Shown: one piece after another, positions 6,275-7,674 of the stretch
Numbering within the stretch: the first letter of the stretch is position 1
How the letters are laid out: every line of letters starts with the position of its first letter
DNA from: an uncultured Chlorobiaceae bacterium
Lineage (GTDB): Bacteria > Bacteroidota > Chlorobiia > Chlorobiales > Chlorobiaceae
Assembly: GCA_903904495.1 (NCBI GenBank)
Contig: CAIVCU010000410.1
Coordinates: 1 to 7,674, forward strand
DNA length: 7,674 nt
Direction of reading: 5' to 3'
Notes under the pieces: model-generated
What the model was told of the DNA's origin: nothing
Database searches by the model: none
What the model saw: only the letters and a program-made list of their open reading frames with translations
Program-made: the position numbers and the translations under genes

Positions 6275-6358
6275 CGACTGCCGACTGCCTACTGCCGACT
6301 GCCAACTGCCCACTGCCCACTGCCAACTGCCCACTGCCCACTGCCCACTCCCGATTCC
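6275..6358. repeat. Heptanucleotide array, B type (twelve CNACTGC units)
   Basis: Twelve tandem 7-bp units without indels: ten fit CNACTGC exactly (6275-6344) and two are decayed (CCACTCC, CGATTCC). Only the second base varies among the ten: G, G, T, G, A, C, C, A, C, C. Units 5-7 and 8-10 are identical, so a 21-bp block appears to have been duplicated. The array is preceded by CTGTTTTAAATC (6249-6260), close to CTGTTTTAATC at 303-313, and lies between the carboxyltransferase and LRR genes. The 271-base gap 6121-6391 contains this, the hairpins and the A-type units, and no credible gene. Confidence 0.9.
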
Positions 6359-6363
6359 TTTCC

Positions 6364-6384
6364 CACAGTACTCAGAACTCAGAA
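6364..6384. repeat. Heptanucleotide repeats, A-type variant (CTCAGAA)
   Basis: Two perfect CTCAGAA units (6371-6384), preceded by a decayed CACAGTA (6364-6370) and followed by CTTTCTTTCACT (6385-6396). The last part overlaps the stop codon region of the minus-strand LRR gene (TGA, 6394-6392). The same arrangement, with CTCAGCA and CTTTCTTCACT, ends the kinase gene at 313-344, except that there the stop is inside the repeat and here just before it. Confidence 0.8.
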
Positions 6385-6391
6385 CTTTCTT

Positions 6392-7594
6392 TCACTGCTT
6401 CATCACGACTTCGCATTCTGAATGAAGCTCTATAAACCGCTCAATCTCCTCTCTGGGAATGATACCTGCCGAAAGTTCCAGTTTTTCAAGGTTCTGAAGA
6501 TGCATGATGGGGCCAATCGAAGTGATCGAGGTATGCGATATATCAAGCTCTTCAAGGTTTACAAGTTCTTCCAGCGGTTCGATTGTAGTGAGAGGTGTAT
6601 TTGCAACGCTCAATTCCCGAAGGTCTGAAAGGGTTCTCAGCGCTTCAATACTTGTTATTCCTGTTTTATTACATCGAAGATATTCGAGATGGATAAGGGA
6701 AGATAGGGGAGTTAAATCGATAATATTTGAACTGTTGATTCCCAATTCGATAAGATTTTCCAGCTCGCACAGCGGTTCAAGAGAAGAAATTCCGGTTTTG
6801 TAGCAACTGAGCTTTTCAAGCGTGACAATCTCTTTGAGTGGCGAAAGATCATTGATCAGCGTTTCGGAACAATAAAGCTCCTCAAGATTGAGAAGATTGC
6901 GAACCGGCTCAAGTGAACGGACTTGAGTGCTTGATATCCAGAGAAGTTTCAGCTTTTTAAGATTTCGAAGAGGTTCAATGGATGAAAAATCGCAGTCGAA
7001 AGCATAAAAACGTTGCAGCTTCTCCAGATGCCTGAGAGGCTCAAGATTATCGACAGGAGATTCATCGCAACGGAGCTGCTGAAGCTTTTCAAGGAGTCTG
7101 ACAGGTAAAAGATTATGAATTCTCCGGTTATCACAACGAAGATGCGTAGTCTCAAGAAAGTCGAGCAGCTCCTGATCGGATGGTTCACGAACAATCTTCA
7201 GTGTTGTTTTAACGATATCTTTCCAGTCAGAAGTCATGGAATTCCACCATTTTTTTCGTGCTGAGCTCTCTCGCAGGAACTCCTCTTTAGTAATGGTGCG
7301 AAGGTATTCTATTTCATCTGTGCGGGATGGGATCTTTCGTGCATGTTCATGATTGCAGCTTTCCGTTGCAATATCTGCCGGAGGGGGTGTGCCGAAATTA
7401 AGCTTTTCAGTAAGGCAGTGGGTATACCACGCGGCTTTTTTTTCTTCTAAGCTTTGATGATGCAGCTCTTGCGATTGCTGGTCAAGTAAGGATATATCTT
7501 CAAGAATATCATTTCCGCATCTCGGGCATACCGCACTGTCCATAGTGAGGGGATAGCCACAGACAGGGCATTGATTATAGGTGTTCTGCTCCAA
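6392..7594 (-). CDS. Zinc-ribbon leucine-rich-repeat protein
   Basis: The 400-residue protein begins with a zinc ribbon: C9-PV-C12 and C23-PR-C26. Residues about 30-160 are polar and mostly helical in character. Residues 162-381 are ten leucine-rich repeats of exactly 22 residues with no insertion or deletion, following LxPLxxLxxLxxLxxxxTxIxx, the internalin-like or SDS22-like spacing. A short cap (382-400) follows. There is no signal peptide or membrane segment, so a cytoplasmic protein-binding role is likely; the partner is unknown. The start is TTG at 7594: no in-frame ATG lies between it and the upstream stop (7615-7613), and the first internal Met (residue 18) would delete half the zinc site. 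No Shine-Dalgarno is visible. The gene is convergent with the carboxyltransferase gene, with heptamer repeats at its 3' end. Confidence 0.85.
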   Translation of the reverse strand: MEQNTYNQCPVCGYPLTMDSAVCPRCGNDILEDISLLDQQSQELHHQSLEEKKAAWYTHCLTEKLNFGTPPPADIATESCNHEHARKIPSRTDEIEYLRTITKEEFLRESSARKKWWNSMTSDWKDIVKTTLKIVREPSDQELLDFLETTHLRCDNRRIHNLLPVRLLEKLQQLRCDESPVDNLEPLRHLEKLQRFYAFDCDFSSIEPLRNLKKLKLLWISSTQVRSLEPVRNLLNLEELYCSETLINDLSPLKEIVTLEKLSCYKTGISSLEPLCELENLIELGINSSNIIDLTPLSSLIHLEYLRCNKTGITSIEALRTLSDLRELSVANTPLTTIEPLEELVNLEELDISHTSITSIGPIMHLQNLEKLELSAGIIPREEIERFIELHSECEVVMKQ

Positions 7595-7620
7595 AATGCT
7601 ATGGTAGTTAATTTATTGAA

Positions 7621-7649
7621 AGTATAAAGGATGGCATATTGTTAAATAA
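7621..7649 (-). promoter_or_regulatory. Possible promoter of the LRR gene
   Basis: Read on the minus strand, TATACT (7626-7621) is a good -10 box, and TTATTT (7649-7644) lies 17 bases upstream as a poor -35 box. Transcription would start near 7614, giving a leader of about 20 bases before the TTG at 7594. The region is generally A/T-rich, so a chance match is quite possible. Confidence 0.25.
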
Positions 7650-7674
7650 TAAGAAAAAAAGCGTTACCGACATA

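Noticed and set aside
6275..6358. A CRISPR array
   Set aside because: The repeat is only 7 bp, directly abutting, with no unique spacers; it is a simple tandem repeat.
6152..6421. An 89-codon open frame on the plus strand across the repeat region
   Set aside because: Its translation is mostly LPTAHCP-type peptide with a 7-residue period produced by the CNACTGC units, which lack stops in this direction. There is no domain and no ribosome binding site, and it overlaps the 3' end of the LRR gene.
7643..7674. A terminator of a neighbouring gene, from the T-run visible on the minus strand near 7652-7660
   Set aside because: Any stem would have to lie beyond the window edge; no hairpin can be seen here.
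1..7674. tRNA, rRNA, insertion sequence or prophage genes
   Set aside because: I saw no cloverleaf-like sequence, rRNA signature, transposase or phage gene on either strand.

Overview
The window looks like chromosomal DNA from a green sulfur bacterium (Chlorobi, probably Chlorobium or a close relative). This is an inference from two central-carbon genes, a fused class I (Fe-S) fumarase and a biotin-dependent carboxyltransferase of a divergent OadA/PycB subfamily, which would fit an organism using the reductive TCA cycle. There is no 16S or photosynthesis gene here to prove it.

Layout: (1) 1-198, + strand, the last 65 codons of a membrane protein, probably VIT1/CCC1-like. (2) 199-313, a convergent junction filled by a GC hairpin and short heptanucleotide repeats. 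(3) 314-1870, - strand, a fused APH-like kinase plus P-loop kinase whose last codons and stop lie inside a heptamer array. (4) 1871-1991, a divergent promoter region. (5) 1992-2456, + strand, a UspA-type universal stress protein. (6) 2499-4031, + strand, class I fumarate hydratase. (7) 4032-4179, a gap with two inverted repeats. (8) 4180-6120, + strand, a carboxyltransferase with a C-terminal biotinyl domain; its linker holds a four-unit heptamer array. (9) 6121-6391, a second convergent junction packed with hairpins and heptamer arrays. (10) 6392-7594, - strand, a zinc-ribbon leucine-rich-repeat protein with ten repeats of exactly 22 residues.

The carboxyltransferase and fumarase fit together metabolically: carboxylation of a 2-oxoacid (pyruvate to oxaloacetate is the default guess) would feed the oxaloacetate-malate-fumarate branch. 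The biotin carboxylase subunit that the carboxyltransferase would need is not in the window.

The most striking signal is a family of 7-bp repeats in two flavours, CTCAGCA/CTCAGAA ('A') and CNACTGC ('B'). They occur in the same order at both convergent junctions (GC hairpin, B units, CTGTTTTAA-TC motif, A units, CTTTCTT-CACT), and the A array also sits alone inside the carboxyltransferase reading frame. Since 7 is not a multiple of 3, gain or loss of one unit there would cut off the biotin-carrying domain. One strand of the A unit has no stop in any frame, while the other has a stop in every frame once three units are present; the two genes touched by the A array use opposite strands accordingly.
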